Shown in pieces: positions 1 to 7,068 of a DNA stretch of 12,306 bases (positions are counted from its first letter, which is position 1; each line of letters begins with the position of its first letter). Position numbers and translations under genes: made by a program. The notes below the pieces were generated by a model that saw only the letters and a program-made list of their open reading frames with translations, had not been told where the DNA came from and did not search any database. Origin of the DNA: JBBTUF01 sp038063855 (GTDB lineage: Bacteria; Patescibacteriota; Minisyncoccia; Ryanbacterales; GWA2-47-10b); contig JBBTUF010000064.1 in assembly GCA_038063855.1 (NCBI GenBank), forward strand, positions 1-12,306. The letters are read 5' to 3'.

Positions 1-392
1 CACCAATAGTACCAAAACCTGCTCCTAAAAAAGTTGTAGAAGCCCCCCCAACGGAGCCTGCACGGATTATTCCTCCTGCGCCAAAATTTATAGAGCCAAC
101 TGTAACTACTGTGGAACCAGAAAAGGCGCCCAAAATTCCTTCAACATTGCCGACAGTACCGCCTAATTCGCCTCCACCAAAAATAATCCCACCTGCCGTA
201 CAGACACCTACACCACAACAACCAACAGAAATAAAAGAAAAACCTTTTGGCATGCCAACCCCGACGGTACCGTCGGGGCAGGCCACCTCACTAACTCCGC
301 CAACATCTATACCAACTCAAACCCCGAAACCTACCCTTACACAAACACCTTCGTATTCCAGCATTGATCCGTATCATGAACCAACCGAATAA
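1..392 (+). CDS. C-terminal part of a proline-rich protein at the head of the T4SS operon (partial)
   Basis: The frame is open from position 3 to the TAA at 390-392 and has no 5' end in the window, so this is the tail of a longer gene. The 129 visible residues contain 37 prolines (about 29%) together with many Thr, Lys and Glu, and no cysteine or tryptophan. This composition suggests a disordered, extended tail. No catalytic motif or membrane segment is visible. It lies 8 bp upstream of the prgI-like gene on the same strand. In T4SS loci of this type the gene before prgI is often a large polytopic VirB6/TrbL-like channel protein, so this could be the cytoplasmic or periplasmic tail of such a protein, but nothing seen here proves that. 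A GTG at 111 could start a 93-aa product, but the reading frame continues upstream with the same composition, so I do not use it. A GC-rich perfect palindrome is embedded at 259-278. Confidence 0.6.
   Translation, partial: PIVPKPAPKKVVEAPPTEPARIIPPAPKFIEPTVTTVEPEKAPKIPSTLPTVPPNSPPPKIIPPAVQTPTPQQPTEIKEKPFGMPTPTVPSGQATSLTPPTSIPTQTPKPTLTQTPSYSSIDPYHEPTE
259..278. repeat. Perfect 20-bp GC-rich palindrome inside a coding sequence
   Basis: The 20 bases CCCCGACGGTACCGTCGGGG read identically on both strands, with a KpnI-type GGTACC centre. Sixteen of 20 bases are G or C in an AT-rich surrounding. Beyond a 2-nt mismatch on each side, GCC (254-256) and GGC (281-283) also pair, giving an imperfect 30-bp dyad. 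In the reading frame it encodes Pro-Thr-Val-Pro-Ser-Gly, which fits the proline-rich tail. It resembles a dispersed REP-like palindromic element that has landed in a tolerant coding region, but only one copy is visible here. It could also be a chance or functional dyad. Confidence 0.75.
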
Positions 393-400
393 TATTTTTT

Positions 401-814
401 ATGCAACAATTTCAAGTTCCACAATATATCGAGGTAAAGGATAAAATCTTCGGTCCTCTTACGGTAAAACAGCTCATATATCTATTGGGTGGGGGCGGCC
501 TCGTACTTATGCTATATCTCTTAAAATTGCCGACAATTATTTTTTTAATTCTTGGAATCCCTATAGGTAGTTTTTTTGTGGCACTTGCTATGCTGAAAAT
601 AAACGAGCAAGAGTTAGACCAAGTGCTCAACAACGCGGTAAATCATTTTTGGAACCCAAGACTCTATATATGGAAGAAAGAAGAAATGGATATAAAAAAT
701 ACGCAAAAAAAAGTACTGCAAGGGCTTCCGAGCGCACCAATTCCAAAACTTTCTCAACGAAAATTACAGGATCTTGCGTGGTCGCTCGATATTAATTCAA
801 AATTTAAACGCTAA
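401..814 (+). CDS. PrgI-family (VirB3-like) T4SS membrane protein
   Basis: This 137-aa protein matches the PrgI family, small inner-membrane subunits of Gram-positive-type and CPR type IV secretion systems thought to correspond to VirB3 and to sit next to VirB4. The N-terminus (residues about 5-25, QVPQYIEVKDKIFGPLTVKQ) is the typical PrgI opening. It is followed by two hydrophobic segments at about 26-42 and 44-66, the first entered through a Gly-rich LLGGGG turn. A charged amphipathic stretch follows (INEQELDQVLNNAVNHFWNP), which is the usual cytoplasmic continuation. Residues after about 95 are polar, Lys/Gln-rich and probably cytoplasmic. It starts 8 bp after the upstream stop and its stop overlaps the next start by one base (TAATG), so it is translationally coupled to the VirB4 partner. 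No Shine-Dalgarno sequence is visible before the ATG. Confidence 0.88.
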   Translation: MQQFQVPQYIEVKDKIFGPLTVKQLIYLLGGGGLVLMLYLLKLPTIIFLILGIPIGSFFVALAMLKINEQELDQVLNNAVNHFWNPRLYIWKKEEMDIKNTQKKVLQGLPSAPIPKLSQRKLQDLAWSLDINSKFKR

Positions 815-1512
815 TGCCCCAAACCCAACAACTCGGCCCACAGTCACGTCGCCAGGCACAGGCGTCATTTGACATTGTTCCAATAGAAGAAATTCGAGAT
901 GGCGTTGTAATACTCCAAAACGGTACCCTGCGTGCGGTACTCATGGCCTCTTCACTTAACTTTGCTCTCAAATCAACTGACGAACAAGATGCGATAATTG
1001 CCCAATATCAAAATTTTTTAAATTCACTTGATTTTTCAGTACAAATATCGATACAATCGCGCAAACTTAATATTGAGCCGTATCTTGATACATTGCGTGA
1101 ACGCCAAAAAGTGGAAACAAATGAACTTTTGCGAATTCAAATCTCTGAATATATTACATTCGTAAAAGAATTTGTTGAAACGGCAAACATCGTCTCCAAA
1201 ACTTTCTATATTGTTGTGCCTTTTACTCCATTAAAAATTCTTGGTGCTTCAAAAAAGAGTGGAATTGGTGGTGCATTGAGTTCAATATTTTCCAAAAAAC
1301 AGGCTGGCGATGCTCTCATTGAACCCGCCGAATTTGAGGAATACAAAACACAACTTTGGCAGAGGGTTGATTCGGTAATACAAGGTTTAGTACGCACTGG
1401 AGTAAGAGCTGTACCACTCAACACCGAAGAACTTGTTGAACTTTACTTTACCCTCTTTAATCCAGAAGAAATGGGGAAGGGAAAAGCTCCTCAATTTGGA
1501 GAAATGAAATAA
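814..1512 (+). CDS. TraC-like VirB4-associated protein
   Basis: This 232-aa soluble protein resembles the TraC-like domain found N-terminal to, or encoded just before, VirB4 ATPases in Gram-positive-type T4SS. Typical features are the opening IVPIEEIRDGVVILQNGTLR (residues 21-40), the ASSLNFALKS segment followed by an acidic helix and a FLNSLDF stretch (about 45-75), a QSRKLNIEPYL segment (81-91), and the FYIVVPF strand (131-137). There is no Walker A motif, so it is not an ATPase itself. A Gly/Ser/Lys-rich loop at about 144-163 leads to a C-terminal helical region. It probably forms the membrane-proximal part of the VirB4 energy complex. The start codon overlaps the prgI-like stop, and the next gene begins 2 bp after its stop. 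Two separate frames with intact starts indicate a natural two-gene arrangement and not a frameshifted virB4. Confidence 0.8.
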   Translation: MPQTQQLGPQSRRQAQASFDIVPIEEIRDGVVILQNGTLRAVLMASSLNFALKSTDEQDAIIAQYQNFLNSLDFSVQISIQSRKLNIEPYLDTLRERQKVETNELLRIQISEYITFVKEFVETANIVSKTFYIVVPFTPLKILGASKKSGIGGALSSIFSKKQAGDALIEPAEFEEYKTQLWQRVDSVIQGLVRTGVRAVPLNTEELVELYFTLFNPEEMGKGKAPQFGEMK

Positions 1513-1514
1513 CT

Positions 1515-3344
1515 ATGGCACTTTTTGGAATGTTTGAAAAAAAACAAGACGCTTCCCAAGATATTGATATTTTGCCTGTTTTCCCGCAAGAAATTTATCA
1601 ATCGGGCATTCAAAGCCTGCGTGAAGCAATAGCTCCTGCAGTATTTTCAATAAATCCGAACTATGTACAGCTTGGCGAAAAATTTGCACGCACAATTTTT
1701 GTATTTGCATACCCACGGTTTCTTGCCACAAATTGGTTCTCGGGCATCATAAACCACGATAAAATCTTCGATATTTCGATGTTTTTTCACCCAGTTGAAA
1801 CAGGCCCGATGTTGAAAAAAATGCTTAAAAAAGTTGCAGAAGTACAATCGCAAATCAGTGATCGCGAAGCTCACGGGCTTGTACGTGACCCGATGCTAGA
1901 CACTGCCTATCAAGACCTTGAATCACTTCGTGACAAATTATCACAAGCTCAAGAAAAACTTTTTTCATTTGGTCTTTACCTTACGCTTTATGCCGATTCT
2001 ATTGAAGAGCTTAACCGCAATGAAGCCGAGATAAAATCAATGCTTGAGGCACGCCTCGTCTACACTAAGCCCGCGCTCTTTCAACAAAAAGAGGGTATTA
2101 TGTCGGTCTTTCCGCTTGGAACTGACTTGATAGAAATTCACAATTACTTTAATACATCGCCAGCGTCTTCGGCTTTTCCGTTTGTTTCGTTTGACTTAAC
2201 TTCAAACAAAGGGATTTTATATGGCATTAATCGCCACAATAATTCTCTCGTACTCTTCGACCGTTTTGGTATGGAAAACTACAACTCAATCATGTTTGCG
2301 AAATCGGGATCCGGAAAGTCATACACAGCAAAGCTTGAGATTCTTCGCTCGCTTATGTTCGATGTTGACGTTATAGTTATCGACCCAGAACGAGAATATG
2401 AATATCTCGCGGAATCAGTAGGGGGACGCTATTTTAGCATCTCACTTACTTCAAAGCATCACATCAATCCATTTGATGTACCGGTACCACACGAGGATGA
2501 ATCTTCATCTGATGTTCTTCGTTCGCACATTATTGGGCTTGTGGGGCTTTTTCGTCTCATGCTTGGTGGGCTCACGCCCGAGGAAGACGCCGTACTAGAT
2601 CGCGCAATTTCTGAAACATATAATTCAAAAGATATTACGCCCGATGCTGATCTTTCACAAGTAACCTCGCCCATACTCTCTGACCTCGCACTGGTACTTG
2701 CCAACATGGAAGGTGGGGAATCGCTCGCGACTCGAATCAAAAAATATACCGAGGGTACATGGGCAGGATTTATCAACCAACAAACAAATGTAAATATTAA
2801 TGTTCGTCTGGCTGTATTTTCTATCCGCGACATGGAAGAAGAACTGCGCCCCGTTGCGATGTATTTGATTATTAATTACATTTGGAGCGCGGTGCGTAGA
2901 ACTTTGAAACGACGGCTTCTGGTGGTTGACGAGGCATGGATCATTATGAAATCGCAAGACGGAGCATCGTTTCTCTATGGTATCGCAAAGCGCGCTCGAA
3001 AATATTACTTAGGGCTTGCAACCATTACTCAAGACGTTGCCGATTTTATGAGCTCTCCATACGGAAAGCCAATTGTTACAAACTCATCTATTCAAGTTCT
3101 CTTAAAACAATCGCCTGCATCAATAAATGCAGTGCAAGAAATATTTAATCTTACCGAAGAAGAAAAATTCTTGCTTCTTGAGTCTGATGTTGGTGAAGGA
3201 ATATTTTTTGCAGGCCTTAAACATATTGCTATTAAAATTCAAGCGTCGTATACCGAGCATCAAATTATAACCTCGGATCCTGCAGAACTCCTTGCAATCA
3301 AAAAAGCAAAGGATGATTTTGCAACATCAGGAGTTCAAACTTAA
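1515..3344 (+). CDS. virB4: VirB4-family T4SS ATPase
   Basis: This 609-aa protein is the VirB4/TrbE/TraC-type ATPase that energises pilus assembly or substrate transfer at the inner membrane. Residues about 20-250 form the family N-terminal domain. The ATPase core follows: Walker A FAKSGSGKSYTAK with the P-loop GSGKS at 265-269 (Lys268), a VIVIDPEREYEYL strand shortly after, and Walker B RLLVVDEAW with Asp472-Glu473. Around 502-507 is the ATITQD segment with Gln506, typical of VirB4/FtsK-like folds, followed by a VTNSSIQVLLKQSP motif. Length is within the usual 600-800 aa. All catalytic motifs are intact. It follows the TraC-like gene by 2 bp and precedes a small membrane protein by 6 bp, so it is within one operon. 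A weak GGAG lies 13 bp before the ATG. No relaxase or VirD4 coupling protein is visible in the window, so transfer of DNA is not demonstrated. Confidence 0.95.
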   Translation: MALFGMFEKKQDASQDIDILPVFPQEIYQSGIQSLREAIAPAVFSINPNYVQLGEKFARTIFVFAYPRFLATNWFSGIINHDKIFDISMFFHPVETGPMLKKMLKKVAEVQSQISDREAHGLVRDPMLDTAYQDLESLRDKLSQAQEKLFSFGLYLTLYADSIEELNRNEAEIKSMLEARLVYTKPALFQQKEGIMSVFPLGTDLIEIHNYFNTSPASSAFPFVSFDLTSNKGILYGINRHNNSLVLFDRFGMENYNSIMFAKSGSGKSYTAKLEILRSLMFDVDVIVIDPEREYEYLAESVGGRYFSISLTSKHHINPFDVPVPHEDESSSDVLRSHIIGLVGLFRLMLGGLTPEEDAVLDRAISETYNSKDITPDADLSQVTSPILSDLALVLANMEGGESLATRIKKYTEGTWAGFINQQTNVNINVRLAVFSIRDMEEELRPVAMYLIINYIWSAVRRTLKRRLLVVDEAWIIMKSQDGASFLYGIAKRARKYYLGLATITQDVADFMSSPYGKPIVTNSSIQVLLKQSPASINAVQEIFNLTEEEKFLLLESDVGEGIFFAGLKHIAIKIQASYTEHQIITSDPAELLAIKKAKDDFATSGVQT

Positions 3345-3350
3345 AAATAT

Positions 3351-3761
3351 ATGGCTGACGAACAAGAATACACACGAGCACAACAACTCCGGCAAGCGCA
3401 AAGAAAAAACAGCACCGAGGACCAAGGTAATGGTAAAAGTAGTTCTCGGTCAACCGGACCAAAAAAAGTTTCGATTCCGGAAGGAATTGTTGTCTCTGCT
3501 CTGTTGGGACTCGCCTTTGATCTTCCATCGTATTTGATTGCTTTTATACCTCTTGTTGGGTGGATTATTGGCGGTACATGGGCGATTCTAGGGAAAGCAG
3601 TAGTTTTAATGTGGCTTGCTATTAAGGGACATCTTACCTTTGATACAATAAAAAAAGGTTGGTTATCTCTCGGGCTTTGTTCATCGCTTTTTGTTCTTTT
3701 TTTTGTTATGAGACAAGAGGCCAGTAATCAACTAGCTTCGGGGGCTACGAGCAAGGTATAA
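3351..3761 (+). CDS. Small multi-pass membrane protein of the T4SS operon, family not recognised
   Basis: This 136-aa protein is not one I can name. Residues 1-40 are hydrophilic, rich in Gln, Arg, Lys and Ser, and likely cytoplasmic. Hydrophobic stretches follow at about 45-66, 66-90 and 103-119, suggesting two to three membrane passes, with an aromatic/Gly-rich VGWIIGG turn near 69-75 and a short basic loop (IKKGW, 100-104). The tail is polar. It lies between virB4 and the secreted Ig-like protein with a 6-bp upstream gap and no visible Shine-Dalgarno. Position suggests an accessory membrane subunit of the secretion machine. Its last codons contain a perfect TATAAT hexamer (3757-3762) that may drive the next gene. 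Confidence 0.75.
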   Translation: MADEQEYTRAQQLRQAQRKNSTEDQGNGKSSSRSTGPKKVSIPEGIVVSALLGLAFDLPSYLIAFIPLVGWIIGGTWAILGKAVVLMWLAIKGHLTFDTIKKGWLSLGLCSSLFVLFFVMRQEASNQLASGATSKV

Positions 3762-3762
3762 T
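3757..3762 (+). promoter_or_regulatory. Putative -10 element for the distal T4SS genes
   Basis: TATAAT, a perfect match to the bacterial -10 consensus, overlaps the stop codon of the preceding gene and ends 9 bp before the ATG at 3772. No good -35 hexamer is seen 16-18 bp upstream. If active it would produce a transcript with almost no leader for the secreted protein, pilin and propeller genes. Confidence 0.45.
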
Positions 3763-3771
3763 ATAAATGAT

Positions 3772-4962
3772 ATGACTTTAGTATTGAAAAAAATATTTTT
3801 CCTAGGAATAACTATTCTTCTCTTAACGGGCAGTGGAAATTCGCTTGTACACGCCCAAACAACACCAGAAATCGCAACCTCAACTCCACAAACCCCTGAA
3901 GAAGCTATTGAATTTCGAAATAAAATATTAGATCTTTTCAACATCCCACATGACACTCCTATGACACTATATGATATTATGCAGGGTAAAACGTTAGACG
4001 GTTCAAAAATACCAAACATAGAAACAATTATGAAGATTAAACAAGGCCCTCTTTCTGACATGCAGCTTGTATTTAATGAAAAAAATCTCGCGCCAGGTAG
4101 CACTGTACAAGCAGTTATTGCATCTTTTTCTACTAATTTACAAAAGGCGCGAATCGCGTGGTACTTTAACGGAAAACTTGTATCATCAGGATTAGGAAAC
4201 GCATCGTATTTATTTACGCTTGGATCACTTGGCTCCACCAATAGTATAAAAATTTCGGTAACTGCAGAAACTGGAGAGCATCGCGAAATTACAAAAATAA
4301 TATACCCATCAAACATCCGTCTTATTTGGTCGGCAGATACATATATACCAACGTGGTACCAAGGAAAAGCACTTCCTTCGGGAGGATCGCGTATAACTAT
4401 ATTTGCAATGCCAAGCTTTTATATTGGAGGGTCAGCTCTCAATCCAGCAAATCTTATTTATGGATGGTCAATAAATAGTACTACACCAACCGCCGATAGC
4501 AATATATCGGGCGTCGGAAAAAATAGTTTTTCTTTAGATCTCTCTGATGTTGTAAGTACATCATATACTATAACCGTGTTTGTGCAGGACAATCTAAAAC
4601 GAATTGTTTCTCAAAACTCCATTAAAATATCTGGGATTCGCCCATCAGTTGAAATGTATTCTACTGATCCTTTATACGGTGTTAAGGAATGGCTTACAGG
4701 AAAGAAAAGTTTTATGAAAAACGGTGACGCTGTATCGCTTATTGCTGAACCATTTTATGCTCCACTAAATGACTTTGCCAATCTTCAGTATTCTTGGCGT
4801 ATAAACAATGCAAAAATTGGAAATTCAAATTCAACCGAGAGGAAATTAATGTTTACAACAGAACCTGGAAGTACCGGCAGCCAAACAATTGGAGTTTCGT
4901 ATCAAAGCCCTACGAATATTGTTCAACAAGGTCGTGGAAGTGCAACCATTAATGTCCAATAA
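3772..4962 (+). CDS. Secreted protein with three Ig/PKD-like modules
   Basis: This 396-aa protein begins with a clear signal peptide: Lys6-Lys7, a hydrophobic core at 8-20 and a probable cleavage site after VHA (residue 28). A Thr/Pro-rich spacer follows (30-44), then a helical segment to about 95. The rest consists of three beta-rich modules at about 95-178, 180-288 and 290-396. Each carries a comparable core strand: IAWYFNGKLV (128-137), LIYGWSIN (228-235) and LQYSWRIN (338-345), which resembles the W-x-[IF]-N pattern of PKD/Ig-like folds. No cysteine, catalytic motif or membrane anchor is visible. It sits between the T4SS membrane genes and the pilin, its stop directly abutting the pilin ATG. 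I infer an extracytoplasmic structural or adhesive component of the pilus-like machine. The named function is unknown. Confidence 0.75.
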   Translation: MTLVLKKIFFLGITILLLTGSGNSLVHAQTTPEIATSTPQTPEEAIEFRNKILDLFNIPHDTPMTLYDIMQGKTLDGSKIPNIETIMKIKQGPLSDMQLVFNEKNLAPGSTVQAVIASFSTNLQKARIAWYFNGKLVSSGLGNASYLFTLGSLGSTNSIKISVTAETGEHREITKIIYPSNIRLIWSADTYIPTWYQGKALPSGGSRITIFAMPSFYIGGSALNPANLIYGWSINSTTPTADSNISGVGKNSFSLDLSDVVSTSYTITVFVQDNLKRIVSQNSIKISGIRPSVEMYSTDPLYGVKEWLTGKKSFMKNGDAVSLIAEPFYAPLNDFANLQYSWRINNAKIGNSNSTERKLMFTTEPGSTGSQTIGVSYQSPTNIVQQGRGSATINVQ

Positions 4963-5367
4963 ATGTTTATGAAAAAATATATTCTTATATTATCTGTCGG
5001 ACTTTTCCCTTACATCGTATCAGCGGAATCGCTTGTATATAAATTAGCGGCGCCAATTCCCGGCGGTGGGGGTGAAGTAGAAACTTTTACCCAGTACGTA
5101 AGCTTTTTGTTCCCATTCATGCTTTCGGTTGCGGCGATTTCTGCTCTTGTTATGTTTATTTTGGGTGGTATTGAATACACGCTTGGTGGAGCAAGTCCTG
5201 AACGAATGAAAAGTGGTAAAGAGCGCATTTCAAACGCTATTTGGGGGCTTCTACTTGCCGTTTTTTCTGTTCTTATACTTCAAACGATTAATCCAAATTT
5301 GGTGATAATGAATCTCGATGTGGAGCCGGCTGGTGTAGTTACAAATAATAATTCGCCAACGCCTTAA
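4963..5367 (+). CDS. VirB2/TrbC-like two-TM pilin
   Basis: This 134-aa protein has the layout of T4SS pilins. There is a signal peptide at 1-21 (basic KK at 4-5, hydrophobic core, probable cleavage after VSA). A Gly-rich segment (PGGGGE, 33-38) precedes a first hydrophobic helix at about 47-70 ending in the GGIEYTLGG motif. A short charged loop follows (SPERMKSGKERI, 78-89), then a second helix at about 91-109. The basic loop between two helices is the hallmark of VirB2/TrbC pilins, which polymerise with the loop facing the lumen. The C-terminal tail is polar with NNNSPTP. The ATG at 4963 directly follows the previous stop; a second in-frame ATG at 4969 (MKKY) is an equally plausible start. 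No Shine-Dalgarno is seen. Strong candidate for the major pilus subunit of this operon. Confidence 0.87.
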   Translation: MFMKKYILILSVGLFPYIVSAESLVYKLAAPIPGGGGEVETFTQYVSFLFPFMLSVAAISALVMFILGGIEYTLGGASPERMKSGKERISNAIWGLLLAVFSVLILQTINPNLVIMNLDVEPAGVVTNNNSPTP

Positions 5368-5373
5368 AATACT

Positions 5374-6588
5374 ATGAGCAACAATATTAAATTACTCTTC
5401 ATTGTCGCAATCATACTTCTTATCGTTACAGGAGTTGCATTATTTTTTGCATTTCGTCAAAACCCCGCACCAACAGGGTCTGATGGTGGGATTGTTGGAG
5501 GGGGAGGAGATGAGGGAAGTTTACCAAGTGGCAGCAACAACGCGAGTAACAATGGTGTAGTAAATTTAAGCGATAAAAATGAACCTTTAACTCTACCAGT
5601 ATCTGAAGACGAGAAGAAAAAACTCGTACAACTCTCGACTGATCCCGTTGTTGGTCCAACTATCAATAAAGCAGGTGATCGAGTGCGCTTCTTTAAACAA
5701 GGAACTGGAAATCTCTTTGAAACAACGCTCGATGGAAGTGGTGGGGAAACACGCCTTTCAAATATTACGATAAAAAATATTGCTGATGCAATTTGGTCAC
5801 CAAGCAAAACATATGCGACCATTTCGTCATACGATACAGACTCTGTAAATAATTTTTGGCTTCACACTACCGGAACGTCCACAATCCAAACCGGTGAATA
5901 TTCGAACACGCTATTGAGCTCGGCATACTCTCCAACGGAAGACAAGCTTGCATCAATTGTTAAATCTGGCTCGCAATACGCTGTATCAATTTCAAACCCT
6001 GATGGTAAAAATGCAAAAACAATTTACACAACCAAAATTCCTGATTTTGAAATTTCTTGGCCAAGTAAAAACTTATTTGCACTCAAAACAAAATCATCTG
6101 CGTTTGCACCGTCTCTTCTCGGCACAATTCCTGTTGGGGGCGGTCTTTTAACTGTCATTTCATCTGAAGAACAAGGCCTTAATGCACTTTGGGCACCCGA
6201 TGGCACCCACTACCTCACTTCAGAATCAATAAGCGGTGGGCGAGATCTAAAACTTGAAATTCGTTCACTCGACGCCAAAGAATCAACAGCAGAACTTAGC
6301 TTAAAAACGCTACCAGAAAAATGTGCATTTTCTAAAAAAGAAAAACTGACACTATTTTGCGCAATACCAAACAACATTGGTTCGGGCCCGCTCCCAGACG
6401 CATGGTGGCAAAAGAAAGTTGAATTTCAAGATACACTCTGGGCTACCGATATACTAACGGGTGAGTCAAAACTGCTCCTTCAGGGTGGCGGTTTTGACAT
6501 GACTCATCTCTTTACATCTCCAAACGAAAACTATATTTTCTTCGTAAATAAAAGAGACTCCACCCTCTGGAGTCTCCGGCTTTTATAA
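5374..6588 (+). CDS. Membrane-anchored seven-bladed beta-propeller protein
   Basis: This 404-aa protein has a short N-terminal cytoplasmic stretch, one transmembrane helix (about 7-27) and a disordered Gly/Ser/Asn linker (30-66), so the body is probably outside the membrane. The body consists of repeated aromatic-Ser-Pro-type motifs: I97 (INKAGD), W141 (WSPSKT), Y185 (YSPTED), W229 (WPSKN), W273 (WAPDGT), F319 (FSKKE) and F380 (FTSPNE). The first five are spaced exactly 44 residues apart. This pattern resembles the PD40/TolB-type propeller, and seven blades are expected. Two cysteines, 317 and 329, flank the sixth motif and could form a disulfide. No catalytic residues are recognisable. It is the last gene of the T4SS operon, 6 bp after the pilin, and may be a surface receptor, assembly factor or scaffold. 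The 3' end doubles as a terminator hairpin. Confidence 0.78.
   Translation: MSNNIKLLFIVAIILLIVTGVALFFAFRQNPAPTGSDGGIVGGGGDEGSLPSGSNNASNNGVVNLSDKNEPLTLPVSEDEKKKLVQLSTDPVVGPTINKAGDRVRFFKQGTGNLFETTLDGSGGETRLSNITIKNIADAIWSPSKTYATISSYDTDSVNNFWLHTTGTSTIQTGEYSNTLLSSAYSPTEDKLASIVKSGSQYAVSISNPDGKNAKTIYTTKIPDFEISWPSKNLFALKTKSSAFAPSLLGTIPVGGGLLTVISSEEQGLNALWAPDGTHYLTSESISGGRDLKLEIRSLDAKESTAELSLKTLPEKCAFSKKEKLTLFCAIPNNIGSGPLPDAWWQKKVEFQDTLWATDILTGESKLLLQGGGFDMTHLFTSPNENYIFFVNKRDSTLWSLRLL
6551..6585. terminator. Bidirectional intrinsic terminator between convergent operons
   Basis: A perfect 9-bp stem, GAGACTCCA (6554-6562) and TGGAGTCTC (6568-6576), encloses a 5-nt loop. On the minus strand the stem is followed directly by TTTTATTT, a good U-tract for ending the rpmH-rnpA-yidC-khpB transcript. 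On the plus strand a CGGC spacer precedes TTTTA, a weaker U-tract for ending the T4SS transcript. The stem lies inside the last codons of the propeller gene. Confidence 0.72.
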
Positions 6589-6597
6589 AACAAACTA

Positions 6598-7068
6598 CTA
6601 TAACGTCGACAAGCGTATCACTACTTTACGCTCTGGACCCATACCAACTGACTCTGTAGCAATGTCGGGGTATTCTTGAAGCGCCATATGAACAATCCTT
6701 CGTTCAAATGCACTCATTGGCTCCAGAGTGATATCTTTTTTAAAATAGCGCACCCGCTGGGCACCCATGCGTGCTTTGTCTTTCAACTCGTCAAAGCGTC
6801 TTCGCTGATAATCATTTACATCGATGATATATTGCACATCAGAATCTTGCGTCTTTTTTTCGAGCACTCTACGGAGAAGATAGTTTAGGGCAAATAAATT
6901 TTGGCCATCCTCACCAATTAGAAGCCCTGCGTCATCCGTCCGAATACAAAAAGCGGCACTATCACCGATAACGCCCTCTTCCACCTTCGCCTCTATATTC
7001 ATTTGATTCAAAAATTCCTTTACACACTCGAGCGCTTCATTATTCTGTTGTAATTGCTCGCTGTTCAT
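6598..7068 (-). CDS. khpB: KhpB/Jag RNA-binding protein (KH-R3H)
   Basis: This 156-aa protein is the Jag/KhpB/EloR family RNA-binding protein, normally encoded next to yidC. It has a KH domain with the GxxG loop in LIGEDGQNL (Gly52-Glu-Asp-Gly55) and a DVNDYQRRR helix (83-91). An R3H domain follows, with the Arg-x3-His motif at Arg123-His127 and the downstream SVGMGPERKVVI strand. Family members bind RNA and, in Gram-positives, influence cell elongation and division. The protein is shorter than the 200-residue-plus Firmicutes proteins because the separate N-terminal Jag_N domain and linker are essentially missing. Its start lies inside the yidC 3' end (29-bp overlap), and no Shine-Dalgarno precedes the ATG, so translation is probably coupled. 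It ends with TAG, the only TAG among the genes here, 10 bp from the end of the convergent propeller gene. Confidence 0.92.
   Translation of the reverse strand: MNSEQLQQNNEALECVKEFLNQMNIEAKVEEGVIGDSAAFCIRTDDAGLLIGEDGQNLFALNYLLRRVLEKKTQDSDVQYIIDVNDYQRRRFDELKDKARMGAQRVRYFKKDITLEPMSAFERRIVHMALQEYPDIATESVGMGPERKVVIRLSTL

Noticed and set aside
2459..2957. Minus-strand frames opposite virB4
   Set aside because: They lie across the conserved ATPase core of virB4, with low-complexity Ser/Arg-rich translations typical of shadows.
814..3344. A single virB4 gene broken by a frameshift
   Set aside because: The two frames have separate starts with a 2-bp gap, full-length domains on each side, and a separate TraC-like gene before VirB4 is a known arrangement.
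3733..3747. TAGC/GCTA hairpin upstream of the TATAAT at 3757
   Set aside because: Only a 4-bp stem with no U-tract; too weak to call a terminator or operator.
3732..4316. 194-codon minus-strand frame opposite the triple-Ig gene
   Set aside because: No domain, composition unlike a real protein, and it is antisense to a gene with a signal peptide and repeat modules.
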